Assembly: GCA_937138415.1 (NCBI GenBank)
Contig: CAKZPA010000003.1
Coordinates: 1-64,000, forward strand
Direction of reading: 5' to 3'
Length of the DNA: 64,000 nucleotides
Origin: an uncultured Nitrospiraceae bacterium
GTDB taxonomy: Bacteria > Nitrospirota > Thermodesulfovibrionia > Thermodesulfovibrionales > SM23-35
Below are positions 25,389 through 35,114 of this stretch, piece after piece. The position numbers and the translations under genes were made by a program. Numbering within the stretch: position 1 is the stretch's first letter; every line of letters starts with the position of its first letter. The notes beneath the pieces are model-generated. The model was given only the letters and a program-made list of their open reading frames with translations, searched no databases and was not told where the DNA came from.

Positions 25389-27440
25389 TTACGCGGCCGT
25401 CACGCGTTGGTCCCTCAGTCTCAGGAGCCACGACAGGCGCCGGCTCTGCAACGCCGCGGCATTGATACCCTCGAGGAACGTTTTGAAATCTTTCATCGAG
25501 AGGGCGAACGCCGCTCGCCTGGCGAACGGTTTGAACGACGTCTTCTCTTTCGGCTTGATAACGGCTTTCTTTATCTCCGCTTCCGTCGGTCTCTTTAGCG
25601 GAGCTTTCAATATTTTCGAGAGCGCGATAAAAATATCCCTGTGACTCTTCGCCGATCCAGCAGGTTCGATGACTTTCCTGACTTCCTTGAATCTCCCCAG
25701 GTAGTCCACCACGGTACCGCCGGTCTCGTAGAAGGTCGTCGCGGGCAGCACAACATCGGCTTCGCGCGCAAGCGGGCTCATGTGAGAACTCTGCACGACG
25801 AGAAAATCGGCCGGCGGCCTCGCGGAAAGGGGAACGTCACCGATGACGTAGAGCACTTTCATACCATTCGTCACCATATCCCGATACGTTTTCCCCGCAG
25901 ATGAGAGGCCGATCTGCGCGACGCCCCTCGCATTGCTCTCGAGCCCGACCGCGATAACTTTACCCTTGACGAGGGTGAGGTTCGCCGCCGCATCGAACAG
26001 AGCCGGCGCCGTAAAAATGAGGGGGTCGCTCGCCTCGAGAAAGAGTCGGGCCGCTTTTTCGATCTCCTCCGATGTTTCCGCATCCGCGACCGCCGATTCG
26101 AGTTGCACATCCCCTTTTGCCCCCTGATCGAGCAGCGACTTCGCGAGGCCCCGGAGAATGGCGACTTCGTCGCCCTCCAAATTCACCGTCGCGATCTCAT
26201 GGATCCTCGTCTCGGAAGCGGCGATGTCGGAATTGACGATGACGAGTTTCCCTCCCCGGTTGACCCGCTTCCGGATGGACGCGTTCAGCGCGGGCAGAAT
26301 ACGATGCCATTGCGAAGGATTCAAGCCGACGAGCACGATGAGATCGGATGTCGTGATGAGCGATGAATCGGAGTCCCGCAAACACTGCGTATCCGAATAG
26401 AGGCTGAGCGTCGTATCGTAATGTTTCGTTTTCAGAACGTTCTTCGCGAACCACTTCATGACGAGGGCATCCTCATTCATAATGCCTGCGGTACTCACGA
26501 GGCCCGCGTCGCGGCCGACTTCCTTCAATTTCGCCGCGACGATACCGAGCGCATCTTTCCATGTCGTCTCCTCGAGCGACCCGTTCACTCTTCTGAGAGG
26601 GGTCGTCAGCCTCGCTTCGGACCCCACGTAGTCGTAGCCGAATCTCCCATAAGCACAAATGTATCGTTTCGCGGAGCCGGGTTCGGCGCCGGAATTGATC
26701 TTCTGGATAGTGCCGTCTTTGGTGCTCACGAGGATGTCGCATCCGCTTCCGCACAAGAGACAGACGGACCGCACTTTTTCGTACTCCCACTCCCTCCCTT
26801 TTCGCCACCGGTCCGCCTCGGGCAACGCATTCACGGGGCACGCGTCTATGCAGCTCCCGCAGAACGTACAGCCCGATTCCCGGAGAGGTTTATTGAATGC
26901 GGTGCCGATCTCTGCGTGGATGCCCCTCCCGATGAAGTCGAGCACGTTCGTCCCCTGCTCTTTGCAGACCCTCACGCAGCGACCGCAGAGAATGCAATAG
27001 ACGGGATCGCGCCGAATGAACGGATTCACCTCGTCGATCGGATACCCCATTCTCTTCCGCGTGAACGAGGTATCTTTCAGCTCGTACTCGTACGCGTACT
27101 GCTGGAGATTGCAGATCCCCGCTTTCGTGCACGTGAGGCAGTCGAGAGGATGGATGGAGAGGATAAGGTCCAGGACGAAGCGCCTGATCTCGCGCACTTT
27201 CTCGGTCTGCGTGTGCACGACCATCCCTTCCCTCACCTTCGTGTTGCATCCGATGAGTGGGGTTTTCATCCCTTCCACTTCCACAAGACAAAGCCTGCAC
27301 GCGCCGAACCCCCTCATCCCCTTGAGGTAACAGAGATGGGGAATGTGAATGCCGACGAGTTCCGCCGCATCGATCAGGTTCATGCCGGACGGCGCAACGA
27401 CCTCTTTCCCGTCAATCTGAAGCTTTACCATTTTATCCAT
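25389..27440 (-). CDS. NuoG-like iron-sulfur/molybdopterin-fold subunit
   Basis: A 683-residue protein in the arrangement of NuoG. Residues 1-80 are a [2Fe-2S] ferredoxin (CYLKGMRGFGACRLC). Then come the His-ligated cluster (HPLDCLTCTKAGIC, 97-110), two [4Fe-4S] motifs (CILCGRCVRVC at 149 and CTFCGSCIDACP at 191), and a molybdopterin-oxidoreductase-type domain starting with CLLCGSGC at about 227. It is encoded behind NuoE- and NuoF-like genes and ahead of por, not with the complex I operon. It could be the NADH module of complex I, or part of a soluble NADH:ferredoxin (bifurcating) enzyme. No FeFe-hydrogenase H-cluster motifs are seen. Confidence 0.85.
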   Translation of the reverse strand: MDKMVKLQIDGKEVVAPSGMNLIDAAELVGIHIPHLCYLKGMRGFGACRLCLVEVEGMKTPLIGCNTKVREGMVVHTQTEKVREIRRFVLDLILSIHPLDCLTCTKAGICNLQQYAYEYELKDTSFTRKRMGYPIDEVNPFIRRDPVYCILCGRCVRVCKEQGTNVLDFIGRGIHAEIGTAFNKPLRESGCTFCGSCIDACPVNALPEADRWRKGREWEYEKVRSVCLLCGSGCDILVSTKDGTIQKINSGAEPGSAKRYICAYGRFGYDYVGSEARLTTPLRRVNGSLEETTWKDALGIVAAKLKEVGRDAGLVSTAGIMNEDALVMKWFAKNVLKTKHYDTTLSLYSDTQCLRDSDSSLITTSDLIVLVGLNPSQWHRILPALNASIRKRVNRGGKLVIVNSDIAASETRIHEIATVNLEGDEVAILRGLAKSLLDQGAKGDVQLESAVADAETSEEIEKAARLFLEASDPLIFTAPALFDAAANLTLVKGKVIAVGLESNARGVAQIGLSSAGKTYRDMVTNGMKVLYVIGDVPLSARPPADFLVVQSSHMSPLAREADVVLPATTFYETGGTVVDYLGRFKEVRKVIEPAGSAKSHRDIFIALSKILKAPLKRPTEAEIKKAVIKPKEKTSFKPFARRAAFALSMKDFKTFLEGINAAALQSRRLSWLLRLRDQRVTAA

Positions 27441-27471
27441 GGATACTCCCCGTCGTCACGAAAACCTCCGC

Positions 27472-30165
27472 TCATTCCGTCGGGACGACTTCTTCCCTGA
27501 CGCGTGAAATAACCTCGATGGCGCCGGTGGGACAGACGGAGACGCAGTCGCCACACCGCACACAGACGTTCCTAAGGATCTCGAAGGGCGAAACCCCCTC
27601 TGAGGGATCTCCTTTCCTGCCCTCGATCGCATCGTACACGCATCGCACCGCACACGCCCCGCAGGCAACGCACAAATCAGGATTGACGACGTACTCGATG
27701 GAACTGATGCACTCTCTCCGCGGGCACGTGCCGGCGACGTGGAGCCGAAACTCCTCCTCGGCTGTCGAGAGAAGTTCCGACAGAAATCGTCCGGTATCGC
27801 GCCCTTTCTTGCAGTAGGAGCCTTCGATCATGAAGTCAGCGATGCGCCTGAGCGCCGCGATGTCGTCTTCGCTCGCTCCGCCGAGATGCTGGCTCAGCCT
27901 GATCAGCCTGATCTTTGCCTCCTCCGTGCCAAGAGAGCACGGGTAGCACCTCCCGCACATCGGGCCCTCGATGAATTCCTCGATAAACGTGAGCGCTTTC
28001 TGTACCGCGCACGTTTTTTCTTCAGCCTCTCTGCGAATTTCATCGATCGTGATCTCGCCGACCGGCTGCTCTTGCCAGGTCGGGATGGTCACCGGCGCCG
28101 CCGCGCCTGCCTTCAGGAGCCGCACCTCTTTCTCGTACTTGATGGCTCCCATCGGGCAGACCTTGAAACAGTCCTCGCACTTCTTGCACACGTCCAGATC
28201 GATCATGAAGCCGGTCGACGTTTCCTTGATCGCGTCGACCCGGCAAATATTGATACAGTTCCTGCAGAAATAGCAGAGTTCCTTGTCGATGTACAGAACC
28301 GGCAGTTCGTGGATCTCGATCGCACCGAGCGGACAGACCGTGAAACAGGCTTTGCACCTCTGACAGCGGACCTGGTCCACATAGAAAAAGCCTTCATTGG
28401 ATTCCCTGATCGCCTCGTACGGACAGATATCAATGCACCGTTTGCACTGGTAACAAATCTCCGCATTGATCGATACCTGACCGAGACCCTGGCAGACGAA
28501 CGCCCTGCAATATTTCTCTCTTATGTGTTCTTCGTATTCATCGCGGAAATACTTGATCGTCGTGAGAACAGGGCTAGGGGCGCTCTTCCCCAACCCGCAG
28601 AGGGCGCTATTCTGGACATACGTGCCCAGCCGCTCGAGTTTCTCGATATCCTCTTCTTCACCCTTCCCGGAGGTGATCTTTTCGAGGATCTGGAGCATCT
28701 GGTACGTCCCGATTCTGCATGGATAGCATTTCCCGCACGACTCCGCTTGGCAGAAAGAAAGGAAGTATTTCGCGATATCCACGATGCACGTATCTTCGTC
28801 CATGACGACCATCCCGCCGGAACCCATAATGGAACCGATTTTCTCGAGGGAGTCGAAATCGATTGGGAGATCAAGATACTGTTCCGGAATGCATCCGCCC
28901 GAAGGGCCACCGGTCTGAACGGCTTTGAACTTCTTATTGCCGATGATACCCCCGCCGATATCGTAAATTATCTCTCGGAGCGTTATCCCCATGGGAACTT
29001 CCACGAGACCCGTGTTCTTGACCTTGCCCGTCAGCGCGAACACCTTTGTGCCCGGGGACGATGTCGTTCCCGTCTTAAGGAACCAGGTTGCGCCCTTTTC
29101 GATAATCGATGGCACACAGGCGAACGTCTCGATATTGTTGAGATTCGCGGGATATCCCCACGGCCCCCCACCGGGCTCCGACAGTCGCGGAGGCCTCGGG
29201 TTCGGGAATCCGCGCTGCCCCTCGAGCGACGCGACGAGGGCCGTCGCTTCACCGCAGACAAAGGCCCCGGCCCCCTCTCTCACCTGCACCGAGAAGTCGA
29301 AACCGCTCCCGAGAATATTCTTGCCGAGGAGACCGAGCTCATTGGCCTGCTGAATTGCGATTTGCAAGTGTTTCACGGCCAGCGGATATTCGTGCCGCAC
29401 ATAGATGAGCCCTTTTTGCGCACCGATCGCGTATGCGCACAACGTCATGCCCTCGAGCAGGCTGTGGGGATCGCCTTCCATGATCGATCGGTCCATGAAT
29501 GCGCCGGGATCGCCTTCGTCGCCGTTGGCGATGACTAACTTGACCTTGCCGGGTGCGCGACGGGTGTGTTCCCATTTTATTCCTGCCGGGAATCCGGCAC
29601 CTCCCCTTCCCCTCAAATTGGCCGCTTTCACCTCATTGAGAACCTGCTCGGGAAGCATGCTCGAGAGGGCTTTTTCGAGGGCTTTATATCCTCCTACAGC
29701 AATGTACTGGAGTATATCTGTCGGGTCGATCCTGCCGTTATGCCGGAGCGCAATCCTCTGCTGCTTCACGTAAAACGGCACGTCGCTGATGAAGAATGCG
29801 GGCCTCTCGCCGATCGAGCGCCGAAAGAGCAGATCCCACACCGGCTTATCGTCGTGCACCGCCCTTGCGACGATATCACCTGCCCGCTCCGGCGTCACCT
29901 TATGGTAGAAATATCCTGGCGGCTCGACCGTCATGACAGGACCCAGCTCGCAGAGACCCTGGCATCCCGTCGAAATAACCTCGATATCCGCGTCATGATT
30001 GTGAGCCTCTTCGCGAATGCCGCCTACCAGCGCCAGGGAATGGTTTGCCCTGCACGCGGTGCCGCAACATACTCTCATGCGCTTCTTGCCGGGTGACAGA
30101 ATCTCTTTCGCGGAGAGCTCCTTACGGAGAGCCGCAAGTTCGTGGAGAGAATGCAATCTGTTCAT
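27472..30165 (-). CDS. NuoF-like NADH-binding subunit with many extra Fe-S domains
   Basis: An unusually long 897-residue protein; ordinary NuoF has about 430. Domain order: a thioredoxin-like [2Fe-2S] domain at 29-110 (CCGTAC, TGCQGLC); the NADH/FMN domain at 180-400 (RGRGGAGFPAG, NGDEGDPGAFMD); SLBB; the NuoF [4Fe-4S] domain (SCGKCYPC, 476-483); four ferredoxin motifs at 571-670; a second NuoF-type cluster domain (MCGRCYPC, 736-743, with Cys785); and two more ferredoxin motifs at 832-878. HydB/HymB-type bifurcating subunits share parts of this design. It likely exchanges electrons between NAD(H) and ferredoxin. Encoded between NuoE- and NuoG-like genes. Confidence 0.88.
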   Translation of the reverse strand: MNRLHSLHELAALRKELSAKEILSPGKKRMRVCCGTACRANHSLALVGGIREEAHNHDADIEVISTGCQGLCELGPVMTVEPPGYFYHKVTPERAGDIVARAVHDDKPVWDLLFRRSIGERPAFFISDVPFYVKQQRIALRHNGRIDPTDILQYIAVGGYKALEKALSSMLPEQVLNEVKAANLRGRGGAGFPAGIKWEHTRRAPGKVKLVIANGDEGDPGAFMDRSIMEGDPHSLLEGMTLCAYAIGAQKGLIYVRHEYPLAVKHLQIAIQQANELGLLGKNILGSGFDFSVQVREGAGAFVCGEATALVASLEGQRGFPNPRPPRLSEPGGGPWGYPANLNNIETFACVPSIIEKGATWFLKTGTTSSPGTKVFALTGKVKNTGLVEVPMGITLREIIYDIGGGIIGNKKFKAVQTGGPSGGCIPEQYLDLPIDFDSLEKIGSIMGSGGMVVMDEDTCIVDIAKYFLSFCQAESCGKCYPCRIGTYQMLQILEKITSGKGEEEDIEKLERLGTYVQNSALCGLGKSAPSPVLTTIKYFRDEYEEHIREKYCRAFVCQGLGQVSINAEICYQCKRCIDICPYEAIRESNEGFFYVDQVRCQRCKACFTVCPLGAIEIHELPVLYIDKELCYFCRNCINICRVDAIKETSTGFMIDLDVCKKCEDCFKVCPMGAIKYEKEVRLLKAGAAAPVTIPTWQEQPVGEITIDEIRREAEEKTCAVQKALTFIEEFIEGPMCGRCYPCSLGTEEAKIRLIRLSQHLGGASEDDIAALRRIADFMIEGSYCKKGRDTGRFLSELLSTAEEEFRLHVAGTCPRRECISSIEYVVNPDLCVACGACAVRCVYDAIEGRKGDPSEGVSPFEILRNVCVRCGDCVSVCPTGAIEVISRVREEVVPTE

Positions 30166-30220
30166 GATTCACTCGCCATTCGGCCATAGTCAACTGCGAC
30201 TGTCTCAATTTTGCAAGGCA

Positions 30221-30709
30221 TTACTCTTCCCTCAGCGAACGGATAAACCGTTCGACCTTCCTGCTCCCTACCAGATCCCCGATTACAACATCGTTTACCG
30301 TCGTCACCGGCGCGAGTCCACAACATCCTATGCACCCGACGGTTTCGAGGGTGAGGGCCAGATCGGGGGTCGTCTCGCTGACCTTGACATCGAACGCGTT
30401 TTCGATCGCGTCGAGCACCTTTTTCGATCCCCGCACGTAGCACGCGGTCCCGAGGCATACTTTCACAACTTTTTCGCCCCGCGGGGTAAAGCGGAACATT
30501 TTGTAAAAGCTCGCGACACTGAATATTTCCGATAAAGAGAGGTTCAGATGCCGAGAGAGGGCCTGGAGGACGCCTTCCGGCAGGTATCCCCTGTCTTCCT
30601 GAATCTGCTGGAGTGCCTGGATGAGAATTCCCCTCTTTTTTTGTTGCTCGGAGAGCAATGCGCCGACCTCGCCGATCTGCTCCTCGATGCCGAGTGCTTC
30701 GACCTCCAT
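30221..30709 (-). CDS. NuoE-like [2Fe-2S] subunit
   Basis: A 162-residue thioredoxin-like ferredoxin: helical N-terminus (LIQALQQIQEDRGYLPEGVL, ASFYKMFRF), then cluster motif CLGTACYVRGS and CIGCCGLAPV, the four cysteines of the NuoE/HydC cluster N1a. The ATG at 30709 has a GGAGG site, while the open frame extends far upstream without family similarity. First gene of the nuoEFG-like set, with a strong promoter candidate upstream. Confidence 0.92.
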   Translation of the reverse strand: MEVEALGIEEQIGEVGALLSEQQKKRGILIQALQQIQEDRGYLPEGVLQALSRHLNLSLSEIFSVASFYKMFRFTPRGEKVVKVCLGTACYVRGSKKVLDAIENAFDVKVSETTPDLALTLETVGCIGCCGLAPVTTVNDVVIGDLVGSRKVERFIRSLREE

Positions 30710-30763
30710 ATGCCCCCCCTCCGTCACGCTATAGAAGCTTCGGTCGTTTCGACCACTATCGCC

Positions 30764-30792
30764 ATTATATACCGAAATCTGCACTTTTTCAA
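30764..30792 (-). promoter_or_regulatory. Sigma-70-type promoter for the NuoEFG-like genes
   Basis: On the minus strand TTGAAA (30787-30792) and TATAAT (30764-30769) are separated by exactly 17 bases. The leader contains a small hairpin ggtcg/cgacc. Confidence 0.7.
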
Positions 30793-30866
30793 TAGACTGC
30801 GCCGATGGATAAACGTTCCCTGAAATCATTTGACTATTTTGGAGACTTTTTATAGTGTAAATCACC

Positions 30867-31715
30867 GTGATACAGAGCATGACAGGCTTCGGGAGCGCAT
30901 CGGACACTGACTTTGCCGTGCAGATACGGTCCGTGAACCACCGTTTTTTCGATATCTCGATAAAAATGCCGCCCTCGCTGCAGGAGCACGAGATTCCATT
31001 GAGGAATATCCTGAAAGAACAATTCTCCCGCGGGCGCTTCGACGTCGTCGTCTCGGTCGGCAGTGAGAAAGCATTGCGGATGACCTGGAACAGCGCGCAG
31101 GCGAAGAGCCTCTTCGCAGCGCTCCAGGATCTGCAGAAAGAACTTTCGTTGCCGGGTCGGATAACGATCCAGACCTTCACCGAGTTTCGTGACATCCTTT
31201 TCGAGCCCCAGCCCACGTTCGATGCCAGGGCCCTCTACGGTGTTTTTCGCGAGGCGGTCCGTGAACTCAGAAACATGAGGGTGCGCGAGGGCGCGCTCCT
31301 CGAGGCAGAAATTCGTTCCAGGGTGGAAACGCTTCGCACCACGGTCGACCGACTGAAAAGGGAAGCGCCCGACGAACTCGACAAGTGGAGGAGAAAATTT
31401 TCATCCCGTCTCGAGGCGATCGTCGGCGAGGCAGGAGTCGATCACAACAGAATCCTGCAGGAGGCTGCGCTCCTCGCGGAAAAAATGGATATCTCGGAGG
31501 AGATCAGCCGTCTCGAGCATCATCTCAAACAGATGGGGGAGGTACTCGATGAAGACGGCGCGATCGGGAAAAAACTGGATTTTCTCGTCCAGGAGATGAA
31601 CAGGGAAGTGAATACGCTCGCCTGCAAATCGGCCGACTACACGATTTCCACGCTCGTCATCGACATGAAGACGGAGCTCGAGAAGATACGGGAGCAGGTT
31701 CAGAACATCCAGTGA
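30867..31715 (+). CDS. yicC: YicC-family endoribonuclease
   Basis: A 282-residue protein beginning with the family signature MIQSMTGFG and [16 protein letters not shown], and ending with a DUF1732-type segment: [10 protein letters not shown], then [18 protein letters not shown]. YicC proteins are endoribonucleases involved in RNA turnover. GTG start. The order yicC-remA-gmk-rpoZ-coaBC is common in many bacteria. Confidence 0.93.
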   Translation: MIQSMTGFGSASDTDFAVQIRSVNHRFFDISIKMPPSLQEHEIPLRNILKEQFSRGRFDVVVSVGSEKALRMTWNSAQAKSLFAALQDLQKELSLPGRITIQTFTEFRDILFEPQPTFDARALYGVFREAVRELRNMRVREGALLEAEIRSRVETLRTTVDRLKREAPDELDKWRRKFSSRLEAIVGEAGVDHNRILQEAALLAEKMDISEEISRLEHHLKQMGEVLDEDGAIGKKLDFLVQEMNREVNTLACKSADYTISTLVIDMKTELEKIREQVQNIQ

Positions 31716-31716
31716 C

Positions 31717-31738
31717 ACGCGCGGCCGCGCGTTTTGTT
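31717..31738 (+). terminator. Terminator-like hairpin after yicC
   Basis: acgcgc ggcc gcgcgt directly follows the yicC stop and is followed by TTTGTTT. It may partly uncouple yicC from the genes that follow. Confidence 0.5.
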
Positions 31739-31776
31739 TCGTGACAATAGACCAAGGATTGAGTAGGAGGGTGAGC

Positions 31777-32061
31777 ATGAAAAAAGGTGACTTGAGCCCG
31801 GTCCTCGTCAACATCGGCTTCGGCAACGTCGTTGCGGCAGCAAAGGTGGTCGCGATAGTGACCCCCGGCTCCGCCCCGATGAAGAGACTTCGCGAGGAAG
31901 CCAAGAAAGCGGGGCGGCTCATCGACGCGACAGAAGGTCGCCGGACGCGATCGATTATCGTGACGGACAGTAACCATATTATCCTCTCCGCGATTCAAGC
32001 CGAGACGATCACCCAGCGCTTCTTCGAAGGCAAAGAAGAAAGTGCAGGCGAGACTGAATAA
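31777..32061 (+). CDS. RemA/DUF370-family small DNA-binding protein
   Basis: A protein of about 94 residues with the RemA-type core [36 protein letters not shown] and [18 protein letters not shown]. In Bacillus the homologue RemA controls matrix genes by DNA binding; the role here is unknown. I start at the ATG at 31777, seven bases after AGGAGG. The end overlaps gmk by 20 bases. Confidence 0.88.
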   Translation: MKKGDLSPVLVNIGFGNVVAAAKVVAIVTPGSAPMKRLREEAKKAGRLIDATEGRRTRSIIVTDSNHIILSAIQAETITQRFFEGKEESAGETE

Positions 32062-32674
32062 GGGGAGCCTTTTCGTCGTCTCCGCTCCATCGGGCACAGG
32101 AAAGACATCGCTCTGCTCACGGCTGCTCGCCTCTATGCCGCGCCTGCAGTTCTCGGTCTCCTACACGACCCGCGCGCCGAGGCCTGGAGAAGTGGACGGC
32201 CGCGATTATTCTTTCATATCGAGGCAGGAGTTTACCGCTATGATCGAACGCGGGGAGTTCATCGAATGGGCGGAAGTGCACGGTGAACTCTACGGGACAT
32301 CGCGTGCACGGCTTGAGGCTGCTTTGAACGCGGGCAATGATATCCTCCTCGACATCGATACGCAGGGTGCTCTTCAGATTAAGAAACAGATCGCGGACGG
32401 CGTATTCATCTTTATTCTCCCCCCGTCTCTCGCCGCACTGCGTGCGCGCCTGGAAAGACGCATGACGGATTCGCCGGAAGGGATCGAGAGGAGACTCCAG
32501 AGAGCGCAGGTGGAGATAGAGACCTACGGGGAATACGACTATGTTATAATTAACGATATATTCGAGGAAGCGCTCGGGGAGCTGGCGTCGATCTGCATCG
32601 CGCGACGCGCCCGAAGACAAAATGTGAATCCCCTGTGGATTCGGGAGCGCTTCTTCACGCAGGAGGGCAAGTGA
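32042..32674 (+). CDS. gmk: Guanylate kinase
   Basis: A 210-residue cytoplasmic enzyme phosphorylating GMP to GDP. It has the P-loop [10 protein letters not shown], the GMP-binding segment [19 protein letters not shown], and the lid [13 protein letters not shown]. The GTG start overlaps the 3' end of the RemA-like gene. Confidence 0.95.
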   Translation: MQARLNKGSLFVVSAPSGTGKTSLCSRLLASMPRLQFSVSYTTRAPRPGEVDGRDYSFISRQEFTAMIERGEFIEWAEVHGELYGTSRARLEAALNAGNDILLDIDTQGALQIKKQIADGVFIFILPPSLAALRARLERRMTDSPEGIERRLQRAQVEIETYGEYDYVIINDIFEEALGELASICIARRARRQNVNPLWIRERFFTQEGK

Positions 32675-32676
32675 AT

Positions 32677-33075
32677 ATGGACATTATTTCGCTTCCGATC
32701 GATTACGATCACGAGAAGATTGACGGAAGATTCAGAATTATCGCAATCGCCTCGCAGAGGGCAAAAGAACTCGCGGTCGGTGCGACCCCGAAAGTGAAGA
32801 CCAAATCGAAAAAGGTCACGACGATCGCGCTCGAAGAGACGATCCAGAACTGTGTCGAATTCCTGACGGGAGAAGAAGCGAGAAAAGCAAAAGAAGAGGC
32901 TCAGCGATTCGACTACCGGAGACTCCTCGAGGAGAAGAAGAGAGAAATCGCCGGCGAAGACCTTTCAGAGTTCGAAAAAGACCTCAAGGTCTACCTCCAC
33001 GAGAAGGAGACGATGGATAAGAAGGCTCTGGAGGGCCTCTTCAGTGAAAAACAAGGGGAAGGGACTGAAGAATAA
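32677..33075 (+). CDS. rpoZ: RNA polymerase omega subunit
   Basis: A 132-residue protein with the omega core RFRIIAIASQRAKELAVGA, then TTIALEETIQ. An acidic/basic helical extension of about 70 residues follows, longer than the E. coli protein (91). Starts at the ATG at 32677 just after gmk; a GTG two codons earlier overlaps the gmk stop. It assists assembly of RNA polymerase. The position after gmk supports the call. Confidence 0.85.
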   Translation: MDIISLPIDYDHEKIDGRFRIIAIASQRAKELAVGATPKVKTKSKKVTTIALEETIQNCVEFLTGEEARKAKEEAQRFDYRRLLEEKKREIAGEDLSEFEKDLKVYLHEKETMDKKALEGLFSEKQGEGTEE

Positions 33076-34234
33076 ATCCGTACTCCTCGGCATCTGCGGC
33101 GGTGTTTCGGCATACAAATCCATCGACCTGACGAGAAGACTCCGTGACGACGGCGCGGCCGTCACGGTCGTTCTGACCGAGTCTGCCCTGCAGTTCGTGA
33201 CTCCCCTCTCCCTCGAAGTCGCTTCGCAGAATAAAGTATACTCAGACCTCTACAGTGCCCCCATGGCGCACGTTTCCCTGCCCGCGGACGCGGACATCAT
33301 GGTCGTCGCACCCGCGACCGCGCATACCATCGGAAAGTTCGCGCACGGCCTTGCCGACGACCTGTTGAGCCTCTGCTTCGTCGCGTTTCGCGGTCCTGTC
33401 GTCATTGCGCCGGCGATGAATTGGCGCATGTACGAGCATCCGGTCATCCAGAGGAACCTCGGCACGCTTCGCGATCTCGGCATTGTGCAGGTGGGACCGG
33501 AAACCGGTCTCCTGGCCTGCGGGGAGGAAGGGATCGGCAGAATGGCCGACGTCCAAGACATCGTCGAGGCTGCGAGAGCCGCCCTCACCGAGAAGGATCT
33601 TGCGCGCGAAAACGTCCTCGTGACGGCGGGTCCGACGAGAGAATACCTCGATCCGGTCCGTTTCATCTCGAACCGGTCATCCGGCAAAATGGGGTATGCC
33701 CTCGCGAAGGCCGCCCTGAGGAGAGGCGCCCGCGTCACCCTGATCTCAGGTCCCACGACGCTGCCCAATCCCCCCGGGGTCAGGCTCGTGCCGGTCGAGA
33801 CCGCTCACGAGATGCACGAAGCCATCGAACGGGAACTCCCCGCGATGACCGTGCTCATAATGGCCGCCGCCATCTCCGATTTTTCCCCTGCGGAGCGATC
33901 CGCGCAGAAAATCGACAAAACGGACGACCTGTCGCTCTCCTTCGTTCCAACCCCCGACATCCTCGCTGATCTCGGCAGGCGGACGCCACGGCCGTTCCTC
34001 GTGGGATTCTCGGCCGAAACAGGTCCCCATCTCGAGAGGGCGAGACGGAAACTTCGTGACAAGAACATCGATCTGATCGTCTTCAACGACGTCACGGAGC
34101 GCGACGCTGGGTTCGACGTCGACACGAACAGGGTGGTCCTTATCGATCCCGACAGAGAGACCCAGCTCCCGCTCCTCGATAAAGACGACGTTGCAGATGC
34201 CATCCTCGACAGGGTCCGGGAACTGAGAGCTTGA
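33044..34234 (+). CDS. coaBC: Phosphopantothenoylcysteine decarboxylase/synthase
   Basis: A 396-residue bifunctional coenzyme A enzyme. The N-terminal CoaC flavoprotein half has GICGGVSAYKSIDLTRRLR, the active-site His region APMAHVSLP, the PAMNWRMYEHP motif and the catalytic Cys loop LLACGEEGIGRM. The C-terminal CoaB half has AGPTREYLDPVRFISNRSSG and AAAISDF. The GTG start overlaps rpoZ by 32 bases. Confidence 0.95.
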   Translation: MKNKGKGLKNKSVLLGICGGVSAYKSIDLTRRLRDDGAAVTVVLTESALQFVTPLSLEVASQNKVYSDLYSAPMAHVSLPADADIMVVAPATAHTIGKFAHGLADDLLSLCFVAFRGPVVIAPAMNWRMYEHPVIQRNLGTLRDLGIVQVGPETGLLACGEEGIGRMADVQDIVEAARAALTEKDLARENVLVTAGPTREYLDPVRFISNRSSGKMGYALAKAALRRGARVTLISGPTTLPNPPGVRLVPVETAHEMHEAIERELPAMTVLIMAAAISDFSPAERSAQKIDKTDDLSLSFVPTPDILADLGRRTPRPFLVGFSAETGPHLERARRKLRDKNIDLIVFNDVTERDAGFDVDTNRVVLIDPDRETQLPLLDKDDVADAILDRVRELRA

Positions 34235-34270
34235 CATTTACGATGCCAATCATCACAATTTGAGCGTACG

Positions 34271-35098
34271 ATGGGACGCGAGGAAATCGAGAGGCTCCAG
34301 AAGAAACTTGCGAAGGATCCCGACTCGAAACTGTTCGTTCCCCTCGCGGAAGAATACAGGAAAGCGGGCATGGCCGACGAGGCGATCACCGTCCTTCTCC
34401 AGGGCCTCGAGAGGCAGTCCCACTATCTGAGCGCGCGCGTCGCCCTAGGGAGAATCTACATGGAACGCGGTCTGCTCGCCGATGCGAGGGATGAGTTTCT
34501 GAAAGTTACCGAGACCATTCCCAATAACCTATACGCCCACAAGAAGCTCGCGGAAATTTACCGGGCCCTCGGAGACAGGGAAAACGCCATCAACGAACTG
34601 AACGTCGTCCTGCGCCAGAACCCGACTGATGAGTGGGCGATCGCGAACCTTTCGGCGGTCGAGCGGGAACTCGCTGAAGCGACGGAAACACCCGGCCAGC
34701 CGGTCGCACAGGAGACCACGCAACCAGTCGGCGACGTGCCAGAAGAGCTGGATGTCGCTCCGGAACCGTCGCTTGGAGAGGACGGATCCGCTGAAGAAGA
34801 ACTGTTCGTGCAGGAGCCCGTGCACGAAGAGGAAGACGTTGCCCCCACCTGTGACGATGCCGCGTACTTCCTCCAAGCCGAAGATCTTATCAGGCGAGGC
34901 AGGTACCGGGACGCGATGAATACCTACCAGGCAGCTCTCTCATCTTCCCCGGGGAACAGAGAGATTATGCAGCGCGTCGCGGAACTGGAAGCCCTTCTGC
35001 GGTTCGTCGAGCGCGACCCCAGAGCCCAGGTCCTCCGGCTCGAACGGTTCCTCGAAGGTGTCAAAAAGAGGAAAAGCGAAATTGCGGGCTCTCCCTAA
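34271..35098 (+). CDS. Tetratricopeptide-repeat protein
   Basis: A 275-residue cytoplasmic protein without a signal peptide. Residues 1-140 carry about four TPR units ([59 protein letters not shown]). An acidic, low-complexity linker lies at about 140-205, then one more TPR ([20 protein letters not shown]). TPRs mediate protein contacts; the partner is unknown. It sits between coaBC and aroQ and overlaps neither. Confidence 0.8.
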   Translation: MGREEIERLQKKLAKDPDSKLFVPLAEEYRKAGMADEAITVLLQGLERQSHYLSARVALGRIYMERGLLADARDEFLKVTETIPNNLYAHKKLAEIYRALGDRENAINELNVVLRQNPTDEWAIANLSAVERELAEATETPGQPVAQETTQPVGDVPEELDVAPEPSLGEDGSAEEELFVQEPVHEEEDVAPTCDDAAYFLQAEDLIRRGRYRDAMNTYQAALSSSPGNREIMQRVAELEALLRFVERDPRAQVLRLERFLEGVKKRKSEIAGSP

Positions 35099-35114
35099 AC
35101 GGAAGGAGGATGTC

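Noticed and set aside
25389..27440. [FeFe] hydrogenase large subunit
   Set aside because: NuoE- and NuoF-like neighbours suggest a HydABC set, but no H-cluster cysteine motifs (such as TSCCPxW) are present; the protein has the NuoG molybdopterin-type domain instead.
27739..29538. 599-codon open frame on the plus strand
   Set aside because: Antisense to the NuoF-like gene; no domains or start signal.
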